Below are positions 7,724 to 17,051 of a stretch of DNA of 60,309 nucleotides, piece after piece. Source of the DNA: a virus; IMG/VR virus record IMGVR_UViG_3300035670_000225, positions 1 to 60,309 of that record; one strand, written 5' to 3'. The first letter of the stretch is position 1, and every line of letters starts with the position of its first letter. The notes beneath the pieces were generated by a model that searched no databases, was not told the DNA's origin, and saw only the letters and a list, made by a program, of their open reading frames with translations. A program made the translations under genes and the position numbers.

Positions 7724-8392
7724 ATGTCTTTTGCCGGAATGTCTCAGGCGGAAATGCAATTCATCCGCTTGTACGTAGCGACACTGCGCCGCGAATATTA
7801 CTTGCTGCGCTCTGTAATGGATTTGATGCATCCGTCCGGTTTAGGTTTAAAAAGTTTTATTGACGCGACGAACGCTGCTGTCGCGCTGGATGAAATGCAT
7901 CAGGACTTTGAGGCAAACATAAGCCGCATTCAAAAGAAACGAAAAATGCGGAAAATTGCCGTGCCGCAAGGGCCGACAACTGACGAACTTGCAGATATGT
8001 TTTCGCTGTCGTTTTTCAAACTGGTAACAGTCACTGAAAAACCTAACGAAACAGGCGTCGTAGATTCGGTCAAACAGGACGACGGTTGGTTTAGCGGAAA
8101 ACCGGCCGAGTGGAAAAAAACACTGGCGCTGTATAAAAACACGCCAAAATCCGCTGGCGATAATCTGCCTAACTTGTTGTCAAATTTTTTGGCAACTTTG
8201 TTGAAATTTTTTCCATTTGAGCCGGGGCAGAAAGACTGGCACAAATTTCCGTTTGGAACTACTAAAAAACTTTGGCCACCTCAAAACAATTACATAGAGG
8301 ACGAAGACGAGCAGTACTTCGACGAAGACGATGAAGACGACGGCATGTCAGAATTTGACATGTTTTTTGGGAACGATGATGACGATGAATAA
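7724..8392 (+). CDS. Hypothetical protein with polyacidic tail
   Basis: A 222-residue protein. Residues 1-170 are mixed helical with a basic KKRKMRK patch (about residue 69). The last 35 residues are almost entirely Asp/Glu (EDEDEQYFDEDDEDD and a DDDDE end). Acidic tails of this kind are found on DNA mimics, SSB-interacting proteins and chaperones. It sits directly upstream of the SbcD/SbcC pair, so a role in the recombination module is possible but unproven. Confidence 0.65.
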   Translation: MSFAGMSQAEMQFIRLYVATLRREYYLLRSVMDLMHPSGLGLKSFIDATNAAVALDEMHQDFEANISRIQKKRKMRKIAVPQGPTTDELADMFSLSFFKLVTVTEKPNETGVVDSVKQDDGWFSGKPAEWKKTLALYKNTPKSAGDNLPNLLSNFLATLLKFFPFEPGQKDWHKFPFGTTKKLWPPQNNYIEDEDEQYFDEDDEDDGMSEFDMFFGNDDDDE

Positions 8393-8403
8393 GAGGTTTT
8401 TGC

Positions 8404-9582
8404 GTGCAGCCATTGTTTGTGTTTACCGCTGATCTTCATTTAGAGGACGGCGCGTGGTCAACAAAACCCGGTATTTACGGCGACGCTTATTACAGTTTTG
8501 CCCAGATAATTGACTATTGCATCGCGCACCGGCTGCCGCTGATCCTTGGCGGCGACGTGTTGGAGCGCAAACAGAACCTCGCCCGCCCGATCGCGAAGTT
8601 GTGCGAGGGGTTATCGCGGATGCAAGCCGCGCAGTTGGACGTGTACTACATTCAGGGCAATCACGAGTACGACCGAAACGCCCCGTGGCTCAGCATCCAC
8701 CCGTGGCCGATTCACCTGCACAACATCAGCGCCGATTTTGGCGCCATTAGCATTAGCGTTCACGGACTTGACTGGCTCCCCCGCGGCGAGATTCAGACGG
8801 CATTCCAAGCCGTACCCGCGGATACAGATATCTTGGTGACCCATCAGGTCTGGAAAGACTTCATGGGTGAGATCGGCCGTACAGAATGCGAACTGACCGA
8901 CGTACATCACGTCCAGACAGTGCTGGCCGGCGACTTTCACGTGACGAAGATCGTGGAAAGCGTCAACGCGCAGGGTAAGCCTATCAAGATGCTGTCGCCC
9001 GGCTCGACGGCCATGCAGGACATGGGCGAGCAGCCGTCGAAGTTTTTCTTTGTAATCTCTGAGCACAATGGTGCGATTGTTTTTGATGCGGTACCGTTGA
9101 AGACGCGTGGCACGCTGAGTTACGTTGTTAAGGACGTTGAGTTGCTTGACGAGTTGTGCGCCGGCAAATTGACTCGAGAGATCGAGAAGTTAGTGGCGGA
9201 TAGCAAGTCCGCCGGCCACCACCCCGATATCCACAAGCCGCTTGTTCGAGTTAAATTTGACAAACGGCTTCCCGACGCTTTTCTGCGCATCACAACTGCA
9301 GTATCTGATTCTGCGCATTTGTTTTGCGAGGCGCTGACCGACAAGGTGGCTCAGCGGCAATCTCAAACCCGCGATTCGGTTAAGAATGATCTGTTGTCCG
9401 CGCTGTCCGATTTGATCGGCGACGGGAATGAGTCATACAAATTGGCTTCTGCTCTTTTGACGGCGGACGACCCCGGCAAAGAGTTGGAAGCGCAGTTCTC
9501 TAAGTTTATGAACGAGGAGCCCCATGCAACTTCTGAAACTGGAAGTGAGGAACTGGGTTCACCATCGGCAGCGGACGTGTGA
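8404..9582 (+). CDS. sbcD: SbcD/Mre11-type DNA nuclease subunit
   Basis: A 392-residue calcineurin-like metallophosphoesterase starting with GTG at 8404. The metal ligands are all visible: ADLHL (Asp10, His12), LGGDVLE (Asp51), GNHEYD (Asn86, His87), THQ (His147) and GDFHV (His179). The C-terminal 150 residues fit the capping and Rad50-binding part. With the next gene it forms the phage equivalent of T4 gp47/gp46: a nuclease-ATPase that resects double-strand ends for recombination-dependent replication and can degrade host DNA. The gene overlaps the SbcC gene by 59 nt, as is common for these pairs. Confidence 0.92.
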   Translation: MQPLFVFTADLHLEDGAWSTKPGIYGDAYYSFAQIIDYCIAHRLPLILGGDVLERKQNLARPIAKLCEGLSRMQAAQLDVYYIQGNHEYDRNAPWLSIHPWPIHLHNISADFGAISISVHGLDWLPRGEIQTAFQAVPADTDILVTHQVWKDFMGEIGRTECELTDVHHVQTVLAGDFHVTKIVESVNAQGKPIKMLSPGSTAMQDMGEQPSKFFFVISEHNGAIVFDAVPLKTRGTLSYVVKDVELLDELCAGKLTREIEKLVADSKSAGHHPDIHKPLVRVKFDKRLPDAFLRITTAVSDSAHLFCEALTDKVAQRQSQTRDSVKNDLLSALSDLIGDGNESYKLASALLTADDPGKELEAQFSKFMNEEPHATSETGSEELGSPSAADV

Positions 9583-11680
9583 GTTTACACGCGGGTTAGT
9601 TGCCATTCTTGGTGAAAACGGTTCTGGCAAAAGCAGTCTTTTCGGGGCCATCCGTTGGCTCCTCACGGGCGAAAACCCCAACTTCGGCGTCAAGGCTGAC
9701 AACATCAGCCAGTACGCCAAGGAGGGCGAGCCAGCCTACGCGACCCTAGAGTTCGAGCACAACGGGCACATTGCCGTCGTGACTAGATATCTATTGCCGG
9801 AAAAAGAGCAGTCATTACTGGCTGTCGACGGCAAGGAGGTCGCACGCGGCGACAAGGCGGTAACGGCTGGGATCGAAAAACTGCTGGGCGTTGATGCCAA
9901 GTTCATCAGCCGGTTTATCATCGTCTCCCAGACCGAGATATTTTCATTTATTGACGACAATCAAACAGACACAGACAAATTTTTTCAGCGTCTATTCAAC
10001 ACGGCTAAAGCCGACAAGTGTCAAGATGTAATTGGCAAGGGGCTGCTGAAATTAAATGTGCCTGAAATCATCAAACCCAGTTCGCAAATAGCGGCGGAAC
10101 AAGCGGAGGTCGCCAAACAAATCGAGTACATGGACGAGCAGATTGAAAAACTGCCCTCACTCGACGCTTTTATCCAAGCACAAGACCGCGACCAGAAACT
10201 TATTCACCAATGGGAGGCGCGAAAAAAAGCAGGCATTGAACTGCAGCGTTTGACCCAGCAAGCAACTGAGTACGAAAAAGAAATAGAAGACGCAGAAGAG
10301 ACCTGCCGTCAGTACGAAAAAGATTTAGAGGCGTTCTCGGCGGCTATCAACGGCAAGGAAACGAACCACCGCGAAGCCAAGATCGCCCTAGGTCACTGGG
10401 AAAATTACAAAAACATTGCGAAGGTAAAAGCCAAGATTCAAGAGCAACGCACCGCCATTGCAGCGGAGCGCGTCCAGAATCCAGAACCGCCAATACCGCA
10501 AGGCCCGACTGCAGAAAATCTGCGAGGAAATGCCGAGGCTGTCAAACGTCAACTGAAAGACGCAGAGCGGTTCGTCGCCATGTTTACCGAAGACGGCGTG
10601 GCCGAGTGCCCGACCTGTCATACACCTTCGGCCCAGTTAGCGGCGCAGGTAACGGAGCAGCAAGACCAAATTCCTAAATTGGTTGAACTGCTGTCTGAAT
10701 TGCAAGTTGAAGCCGCAGAACGGGCTGCGGCAGAAAATGCGCGCGGCCAGTGGGAGTTGCTAAATGAAAAACTAAAGGCCCGCGAAAAGCATCTAGATGA
10801 ATCCGAGCGTGACTTGACGATTGTTAAGCCGCCGGAATCTACCGAAGAAGAACTTCAGCAGGCCGTATCAGATTACGAGGATTTTCAAGCGGCGCAAAAT
10901 GAACTTGCCCCGCTGATGCAAACCACGCGCGAGCACATCGCCAAACTCAATGGCGCGCTAGCCGCTGTCCGTGAACGTATTGGAAAACTGTCTGAAGATA
11001 TTAAAGCCATTACGACCACCGAAGCGGACGCCCATTTAGCCGGAGCGCGGCTGGAAGAATTGCGCAAACAATGTTCCGGCCGGCAAGTTTTGGAGCAGCA
11101 CAAAGTAGCGTTGTTGGCAGAAGACCGTCGACTACAAGAAATATACGACCTTACTTTGGCGCAAGAAACGGCGGCAGTGAAGTTGCGGCAGTGGGTCACG
11201 GTTGCCGAGCAGGCACGTGAGGCGCTGAAAAATGCGCCGCGAATTGTTGCGCAACGAAATTTGCAGCGGCTTGAGGCGGCTATTAATGAGTTATTGCAGG
11301 TGTTTAGTGTAAACTTTCAAGTAAAGGTCGCGAACGACGGCTCGCCAAACTTTGTTGCGGAGTTTTACGATGGTCGACGTCAACCCGCGCAGCGACTTTC
11401 AATCGGGCAAAAAACAGTCTTGGCTCTTGCGTTTCGAGTCGCCGTCAACGCCATGTTTGCCGAAGAGATCGGGTTATTGGCGCTGGACGAACCTACTGCG
11501 TCTTTGGATCAGCCGCGTATTCAAGCGCTAGCGCCGGTGCTTGAAAAGTTACGCGATCTTTCTACGGCAAAAGGGTTACAATGTTTGCTTGTGACCCACG
11601 CGTCAAGTTTGTCGCATTTATTTGAGTCAACAATCGAATTAGAGCCGCCGGAGTTACGCAATGTTCGCGCAGCAGGATGA
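9524..11680 (+). CDS. sbcC: SbcC/Rad50-type recombination ATPase
   Basis: A 718-residue SMC-like ABC ATPase. Walker A is GENGSGKSS (residues 30-38). Two long coiled-coil arms (about 185-350 and 380-600) flank a zinc-hook CPTC (Cys362, Cys365). The ABC signature is LSIGQKT (about 625-631) and Walker B is LLALDEP (Asp655, Glu656), followed by the D-loop SLD and an H-loop THAS. It is the ATPase partner of the SbcD nuclease, and is short for the family, as in phage gp46 proteins. It overlaps the genes on both sides, so nuclease and ATPase are made together. Confidence 0.93.
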   Translation: MQLLKLEVRNWVHHRQRTCEFTRGLVAILGENGSGKSSLFGAIRWLLTGENPNFGVKADNISQYAKEGEPAYATLEFEHNGHIAVVTRYLLPEKEQSLLAVDGKEVARGDKAVTAGIEKLLGVDAKFISRFIIVSQTEIFSFIDDNQTDTDKFFQRLFNTAKADKCQDVIGKGLLKLNVPEIIKPSSQIAAEQAEVAKQIEYMDEQIEKLPSLDAFIQAQDRDQKLIHQWEARKKAGIELQRLTQQATEYEKEIEDAEETCRQYEKDLEAFSAAINGKETNHREAKIALGHWENYKNIAKVKAKIQEQRTAIAAERVQNPEPPIPQGPTAENLRGNAEAVKRQLKDAERFVAMFTEDGVAECPTCHTPSAQLAAQVTEQQDQIPKLVELLSELQVEAAERAAAENARGQWELLNEKLKAREKHLDESERDLTIVKPPESTEEELQQAVSDYEDFQAAQNELAPLMQTTREHIAKLNGALAAVRERIGKLSEDIKAITTTEADAHLAGARLEELRKQCSGRQVLEQHKVALLAEDRRLQEIYDLTLAQETAAVKLRQWVTVAEQAREALKNAPRIVAQRNLQRLEAAINELLQVFSVNFQVKVANDGSPNFVAEFYDGRRQPAQRLSIGQKTVLALAFRVAVNAMFAEEIGLLALDEPTASLDQPRIQALAPVLEKLRDLSTAKGLQCLLVTHASSLSHLFESTIELEPPELRNVRAAG

Positions 11681-12602
11681 AACTGTAATTAAACTTCATA
11701 CTGCGGCTGACGGAAAAGTCTGGTATTCCCGCGGTATTAGCGCCGTAAAAAATTCTGAGCAAATTGTCGACAGTTTTTTGCTGTCGCCGGTTGTAGCGGG
11801 AATTGGGCTTACGTTCAGACTACTGGGCGTACAACAAAACGCCGAGTTGTTATGCGCGTTGTATTTACGGCGTTATAAAGGCGAGATTCGTTCTATCGAA
11901 ATTGCCGGCCCGAATATTCTGGACAGCCAGTACGAACTGAGCAGTCCGGAACTCGTCGTGCAACGTATGCGCACGGTTGCAATGTCGCCTGCCGCGGGCG
12001 GGTGGCATCAATTGACCATGCACGATTATCCGACGTACGCCATGTTAGCGCGAATGTTACGGACGAATTACGAATATGACGAAACTACACAGCATTATTT
12101 TCAAATGCACCCAGCGCACAAAGCCTTGACGTTTATCCCGACGCTCGCCGCTGCGTCCGCCGCCAAAATGCTTATCTACATTATTGACCCGCGTTGGTAT
12201 ATTGACCGCCGACGCCCTGAGCGGCTTAAAAAGTTGGAGTTGTTTCTTGGTTTAACGCCGGCGGTGCAAACAAAAGTTTCGAACAGCAAAAAATTACTGA
12301 TTAAGAATAGAGAATTTCGTTGCGCGGCAGTATTGCGCAGTTGGAAAACACAGCCCATTGAAAATGTCGATCTCGCCGATCCGGCAAATTTTTTATATCG
12401 TATCTACCAAGCCGCCGGCGGCGGCGCAAAAGGCGACTTGCGAGCGTCACAAGCGTTTATTCGGTATGTAAACGACAATTGGCTGGCTGGGCTAGAAAAC
12501 CGAAAAGGAATTCGTGACGGTTTATTTGCGCCGAACTTATTTTTCAAAACGCCGGCTGAAATCGAGACATACGAATATCACATGAAACCGCCAAAGAAAT
12601 AA
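11661..12602 (+). CDS. Hypothetical protein in recombination module
   Basis: A 313-residue protein without a recognised domain. The middle has a conserved-looking IDPRWYIDRRRPERLKKLELFLGL stretch (about residues 175-199), seen in phage proteins of unknown role, followed by a basic region. It overlaps the SbcC gene by 20 nt and precedes the UvsW-like helicase by one gene, so a function linked to DNA recombination is plausible by position only. Confidence 0.7.
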   Translation: MFAQQDETVIKLHTAADGKVWYSRGISAVKNSEQIVDSFLLSPVVAGIGLTFRLLGVQQNAELLCALYLRRYKGEIRSIEIAGPNILDSQYELSSPELVVQRMRTVAMSPAAGGWHQLTMHDYPTYAMLARMLRTNYEYDETTQHYFQMHPAHKALTFIPTLAAASAAKMLIYIIDPRWYIDRRRPERLKKLELFLGLTPAVQTKVSNSKKLLIKNREFRCAAVLRSWKTQPIENVDLADPANFLYRIYQAAGGGAKGDLRASQAFIRYVNDNWLAGLENRKGIRDGLFAPNLFFKTPAEIETYEYHMKPPKK

Positions 12603-12603
12603 A

Positions 12604-13101
12604 ATGCAAGAAGTCACGATTACCATTCGATTTAATCGGGTGTGCCTTGGCGCCGCAAAAAAGCGGCGTCACGGACAAGTGATTTTTTGTTTTGAACGTG
12701 ATCCCAGTCAGCGGGTTATGTTTATGTCTGCGGCGTGGTTGGCGTGTATGCGCCATGCAGCCAAGATTGCAAACCGACACCATTCTGAAGTGAAAAAAAT
12801 AGATTGGTGTCCGGTCATTGTGGGCGAGCCGCGAACAGATTGGCGTCGCACCATTCTGACCCCGAACCAGCAAAACGATGGTATGCGCAGCCACTACGCG
12901 CTGCATGAGGCGTTTCGCCCGGGAGATACGGTGGTCATTTCCGCTGTTCTGCCAGATGAGATATCATTGGCGGACTTCACGCACCTATTAACGCTGGTGG
13001 GGAAGTATCGCGGATTTTCGCCGTTTAACAACGCACAAGACAAATATGGGACATTTGAAATTATATCAATCGAACCAGTCGCAGGTCCGGGAAGCGACTA
13101 A
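12604..13101 (+). CDS. Hypothetical protein
   Basis: A 165-residue, basic, mixed alpha/beta protein that starts one base after the preceding stop. It has a single CMRH region and no clear motif. Its stop is one base from the preferred start of the helicase gene. The function is unknown. Confidence 0.7.
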   Translation: MQEVTITIRFNRVCLGAAKKRRHGQVIFCFERDPSQRVMFMSAAWLACMRHAAKIANRHHSEVKKIDWCPVIVGEPRTDWRRTILTPNQQNDGMRSHYALHEAFRPGDTVVISAVLPDEISLADFTHLLTLVGKYRGFSPFNNAQDKYGTFEIISIEPVAGPGSD

Positions 13102-13102
13102 C

Positions 13103-14638
13103 ATGAATTTTGCGGGTTATCCGGTCGTCATTAACCGCACTGGTAACGTGCTAAAAATTACGGGCGCCGGAGGCACCGCGCTTAACCCAGAACTAGCGAC
13201 GCGGCTGACAAAAGACCTGCGCTACGATCACGTTGAGCAATTGCACGGGCAGTCGCGCAAAAATCCAATCACCGGCCAGCGCATTTTTTTCCAAACGCGT
13301 GAGTACAAACTTTATCGAATTGAAAACGGGCACGTTATTTTATTGAGCGGCTACCTAGCCCGAATGGTGAGTCGGCTAAAGAAGTTGGGTTGCGCGCTGA
13401 CGCTTGTCGATTCTTCTCCGCAACGGAAGCGGCCTAACTGTTATGTTCCGCAGTGGGAAAACTTATCTGGCAAAATCGAATTTCGCGCGCGGCAGGAAGA
13501 ATGCTTGCAGTTAATTTCGCGCGTTCCGTGCGGCATTATTAAAGCCGTGACGGGCTTTGGTAAAACGACGCTGATTGGCGCCGCGTCGCAACTTTTCCCA
13601 GACGCAAGAATTGACGTAGTCACCAAGTCTGTTGACGTGGCTGAGCGTATTGTGCGCAGCCTTCGGCGGTTTGTACCCAAAGTGGGCATGATCGGCGATG
13701 GGTGGAAGCAGCGCGAACGGGTGACAGTGATTACTGCCGGCAGTCTGCAGCATGCGGACGGCGAAGCCGACTTCATGTTTGCCGACGAGGTCCACCAACT
13801 TGCCACAATAAATTTTTCGACCGCGCTGGCGGCTCGTTATCGGAATAGCCGCAATTTTGGCATGAGCGCGACTCCGTACGCCCGCATGGACAATGCGCAC
13901 GCAATTCTGGAGCCGCTGTTTGGCCCAATGATCTTCGACCTCCCGTACCAGCAGGCGGTCGAATTAGGGCTTGTAGTCCCGGTCAAAGTGCGCTGGCTGC
14001 CAATCCGCTTGACACACAACCCCGCCGAGCGGTACAAGCATCGCGTCGCTCGGAAGCGGCATGGCGTTTGGACTAATCATGCACGGAACAGCATTATCGC
14101 CGACGCCGTACGAGAATACCCCGATGACTACCAGATTCTTATTCTGGTGGAAACGATTGAGCACGCGGTGCATTTGGGTTCTTTGTTGCCTGAGTTTACG
14201 CTTATGTACTCTCAAATGGCGCCGTACGACTGCGCAGGCTATAAGCGCCTCAAACTGCTACCGCAAGACTACAAGCCGCTTACAGACGTACAAAAACACG
14301 ATATGCGATCGGCGTTTGAGCAGGGCTCGCTTAAACGCGTTATTGCAACAGACGTCTGGTCAACTGGCGTAGACTTTGAGCAGTTAAATGTTTTGGTGCG
14401 GGCAGATGACAGGGATAGTGACATCGTTGACGTACAGGGTCCGGGTCGCGTTAGCCGAACTTACACGTCGCCCGAAGGCGTAGTGAAAGAATTTGGCGAA
14501 GTTATTGATTGTATGGACACATTTGACCCAACGTTCTATCGCAAAAGCACGGGACGCCGCGATAGTTACAAATTGTTGGGGTGGGAGCAAAATTGGAATG
14601 AGGCTGCAAGGAGTTGGCGCACGAAGGAAAGCGGATGA
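13103..14638 (+). CDS. UvsW-like SF2 DNA helicase
   Basis: A 511-residue superfamily 2 helicase. The ATG at 13103 is preferred over 13046 because the latter lies inside the previous gene without an RBS. Motifs: a Q-like RARQEECLQL (about 128-137), Walker A AVTGFGKTT (148-156), motif Ia after it, DEVH box FADEVHQL (228-231), motif III MSATPY (254-259), motif V DVWSTGVDF and motif VI QGPGRVSRTY (about 455-464). The architecture, including an unrelated N-terminal about-120-residue domain, resembles T4 UvsW, which unwinds branched DNA and R-loops and drives branch migration and fork rescue. Neighbouring SbcCD and replicative helicase genes fit this role. Confidence 0.85.
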   Translation: MNFAGYPVVINRTGNVLKITGAGGTALNPELATRLTKDLRYDHVEQLHGQSRKNPITGQRIFFQTREYKLYRIENGHVILLSGYLARMVSRLKKLGCALTLVDSSPQRKRPNCYVPQWENLSGKIEFRARQEECLQLISRVPCGIIKAVTGFGKTTLIGAASQLFPDARIDVVTKSVDVAERIVRSLRRFVPKVGMIGDGWKQRERVTVITAGSLQHADGEADFMFADEVHQLATINFSTALAARYRNSRNFGMSATPYARMDNAHAILEPLFGPMIFDLPYQQAVELGLVVPVKVRWLPIRLTHNPAERYKHRVARKRHGVWTNHARNSIIADAVREYPDDYQILILVETIEHAVHLGSLLPEFTLMYSQMAPYDCAGYKRLKLLPQDYKPLTDVQKHDMRSAFEQGSLKRVIATDVWSTGVDFEQLNVLVRADDRDSDIVDVQGPGRVSRTYTSPEGVVKEFGEVIDCMDTFDPTFYRKSTGRRDSYKLLGWEQNWNEAARSWRTKESG

Positions 14639-15353
14639 TATCGACTATCTTGATCCCGAGTGGTATCGATCTTTAAACGATGTGCAACTAGCGGCCTATA
14701 TTCGCTATTTGTTCATCTATCATCGCGAAGGCGCGATTGATTGGGATTCGTCCGTACATCAGAAGCCTCGTCCGCACGTAGACGGCGGTCGCGACCAGTA
14801 CGGCAATAAACGCACCGCCCTATGGCCGAAAGTAATTTCGGCAATTAAGCGGCGGGACGCAGTACCCGGAATATGGGTGGCAGCGCATTTTTCTGGGGCG
14901 CTGCATTCAGCGCGCGTAAGCAGCGGTAAAAACGTTATCGGCAGTAAACCAGAAGTCTTGGCCAGCGATATTTCTGAGCGCGTTTACGATGATTACATCG
15001 GATATTTTCCGTCGCTTATTAATCAGCAGCGCAAATCTGCTGAAGTGTCAATAACTACGCGCTACACAATTACTTCGTCGCTTGATTTGCCAGAAGACGA
15101 TCATGTATTGTTGGTGCTCTGCGATAAATCGCACGTAAACGCAACTCCGTTTTTACGGTACGCCTTTGCCGCCAGCCTCGACTGTCAGCGCGCAGCGAAC
15201 AAGTTTATTTGGCCTGCGGCAATCGAATACGAGACAAAACAGGCGCTTTATGACAAATACATTGAAGACAACCCAGAGTGTGATTGGTTTGTCTCACCCG
15301 CACTAAAAAAGTTTGTAGTAGATGTACGGAAGCACTGGAGCCGATATGCCTAA
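14598..15353 (+). CDS. Hypothetical protein between the two helicases
   Basis: A 251-residue protein; ATG 14598 has GGGAG 12 nt upstream and overlaps the helicase by 41 nt. The sequence contains YLDPEWYRSLNDVQLAAYIRY near the N-terminus and is mixed alpha/beta, with no recognised motif. It also overlaps the DnaB-like gene by 8 nt. Its position beside a replicative helicase would suit a loader or accessory factor, but no loader-type AAA+ motif is present. Confidence 0.7.
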   Translation: MRLQGVGARRKADDIDYLDPEWYRSLNDVQLAAYIRYLFIYHREGAIDWDSSVHQKPRPHVDGGRDQYGNKRTALWPKVISAIKRRDAVPGIWVAAHFSGALHSARVSSGKNVIGSKPEVLASDISERVYDDYIGYFPSLINQQRKSAEVSITTRYTITSSLDLPEDDHVLLVLCDKSHVNATPFLRYAFAASLDCQRAANKFIWPAAIEYETKQALYDKYIEDNPECDWFVSPALKKFVVDVRKHWSRYA

Positions 15354-17043
15354 TTATGGAAGATTTAGTGAAGGCCCCGTAGACGATATTGAACTCACAT
15401 TCGCCGAACTAAGGGCGATGGTCCGCGGGCTGGTACGGTTTCCAAGCATTCTTAAGTCTGCGGTTCGCGCCGGCTTTGCGCCGTCTCTGTTTACGGACGT
15501 CGCAGAGCAGGGTTTAGGGGTGTTCTTGACAATTTATTTGCAGTTGCACGATCGCCACGAAACGGTCACGAAAGACATGTTTCTTGCCGAAATTGAAGCA
15601 ATGTCGCAACTGCACGCGATTGCTATGGGTCGCGCGGAGGCCGACTTTTTGTTTGGCTCCCAAGATGGCGAAGACGGCTTTATTGATTTTGCGTTTGCTC
15701 CGCCGGCGCGTGATTTAGCCCCCGCTGAAATTCGGTCGGAGCGCGATTATTTTTCAAATATTTTGCGGCGGTTTTTAAATGCGCGATCGCTCAAACAACA
15801 ACTGAAACAACTTATAGCGCAAAGCAGCGATAATACTTCGCCGCTAGAGTTTCAGCGGTTGTTGGACGATTTCAACAAAAAAGCGCAAGTTATCAAATTT
15901 CTAGGCAACGAAGCCGTCAACTCGGCGCCAATGCCCGATATCGGCAGCCCGATCATTTTGCCGCCGCAGTTCGAGCCGACGACTATTGCGTGGATCGATA
16001 ACTTTATCGACGGTTTTCGCGAAGGCGACATCATTGGTTTGTTGGGCCCGTATGCTGGCGGCAAAACAACAATGCTCAGCACAATCGCTGTGCGGCTGGC
16101 CCAGCAATACGCGGCGAACAATCAAAATAAATTGGCTGTGTACATTTGCTACGAAGACGGCGCGCAAAAGTTGAACTACACATTTTATTCTGCTGCGGCC
16201 CACATTGAGCGAGCAGCGTTTATCAACAAAACTCCAGACGAAGTTTGGGCGGGCTTGTCGACGCGGGAAAATTTGAAAGCCTACGAGCGCACAATACCTG
16301 TTAACGCAAACGCTGAAATTTTGCTTTGCGAGCGCGACCGATGGGCGGCTGTACAGAGTTGGTACAACAGTCACTTTGTGTTTTTAGACTTCTCCAAAAA
16401 TCCCGAGACTGGCGGTCGCGGAAGCGGCGGCGTACACGAAATCGTGTCCGCACTTGAAAATCTTATTGCGCAAACCGGTATGCAGATCGGGTTGGTGTGC
16501 ATTGACTACGCTAGTTTGCTACTGAACCGCGAAATGGCGCAAAACACCAATACGAAGTATCAAGAGCAGATTTGGCGGCAGTTGCAGCAGTTGCCAGACG
16601 AACTAAAAACGCTTGTGGCGATCCCGTTTCGCTGCACTGTGTTTCTGGCGCATCAGTTGGCCGGCAGCGACATCAAGAATATCCCGCCGTATCGGCATGT
16701 CACGCATTTTGACGCTCAAGGTTCGAAGGCCTTCGCAGAAAATCTTCACGCGTGCGTGTGTTTGAACAAGCCCGATCCCGAGTCACGAGTATCTACGATT
16801 AATTGGTCTAAGGTTCGTTTTTCTCGCCCGGCGAGCCCGTACGGTTTAGTCAGAATTGACGAAAACGTCGTTGATGTGCGATCCGTCGATGACGAGTATT
16901 ACGTGAACGATCTCGCCAAAAAGATTATGCGGCGCGACGAGGCCGCTCCGACCGCGCATAACAATACCGTCGTGAGCCCGAGCGAGTCGACGCGCCGTCG
17001 CGTAATGCCAAACATTGATACGTTCGGAAGCGACATGTTGTAG
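15346..17043 (+). CDS. DnaB-like replicative DNA helicase (SF4)
   Basis: A 565-residue protein; ATG 15346 follows GGAG at a spacing of 7, better than an upstream in-frame ATG at 15322. The N-terminal about-180 residues are helical, as in the DnaB primase-interaction domain. The RecA-like core starts with GLLGPYAGGKTT (Walker A 234-241) followed by a YICYEDG strand. Walker B is GLVCIDYASLL, and later come a conserved FLAHQLAG (the histidine sensor region) and a KVRFSRP segment near the C-terminus. It would form the hexameric ring that unwinds the phage fork 5'-3'. It sits immediately upstream of the primase gene. Confidence 0.87.
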   Translation: MPNYGRFSEGPVDDIELTFAELRAMVRGLVRFPSILKSAVRAGFAPSLFTDVAEQGLGVFLTIYLQLHDRHETVTKDMFLAEIEAMSQLHAIAMGRAEADFLFGSQDGEDGFIDFAFAPPARDLAPAEIRSERDYFSNILRRFLNARSLKQQLKQLIAQSSDNTSPLEFQRLLDDFNKKAQVIKFLGNEAVNSAPMPDIGSPIILPPQFEPTTIAWIDNFIDGFREGDIIGLLGPYAGGKTTMLSTIAVRLAQQYAANNQNKLAVYICYEDGAQKLNYTFYSAAAHIERAAFINKTPDEVWAGLSTRENLKAYERTIPVNANAEILLCERDRWAAVQSWYNSHFVFLDFSKNPETGGRGSGGVHEIVSALENLIAQTGMQIGLVCIDYASLLLNREMAQNTNTKYQEQIWRQLQQLPDELKTLVAIPFRCTVFLAHQLAGSDIKNIPPYRHVTHFDAQGSKAFAENLHACVCLNKPDPESRVSTINWSKVRFSRPASPYGLVRIDENVVDVRSVDDEYYVNDLAKKIMRRDEAAPTAHNNTVVSPSESTRRRVMPNIDTFGSDML

Positions 17044-17051
17044 GAGTTTTT

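Noticed and set aside
13046-13102. Earlier start for the UvsW-like helicase
   Set aside because: It would overlap the preceding gene by 56 nt without an RBS; the ATG at 13103 begins just after that gene's stop.
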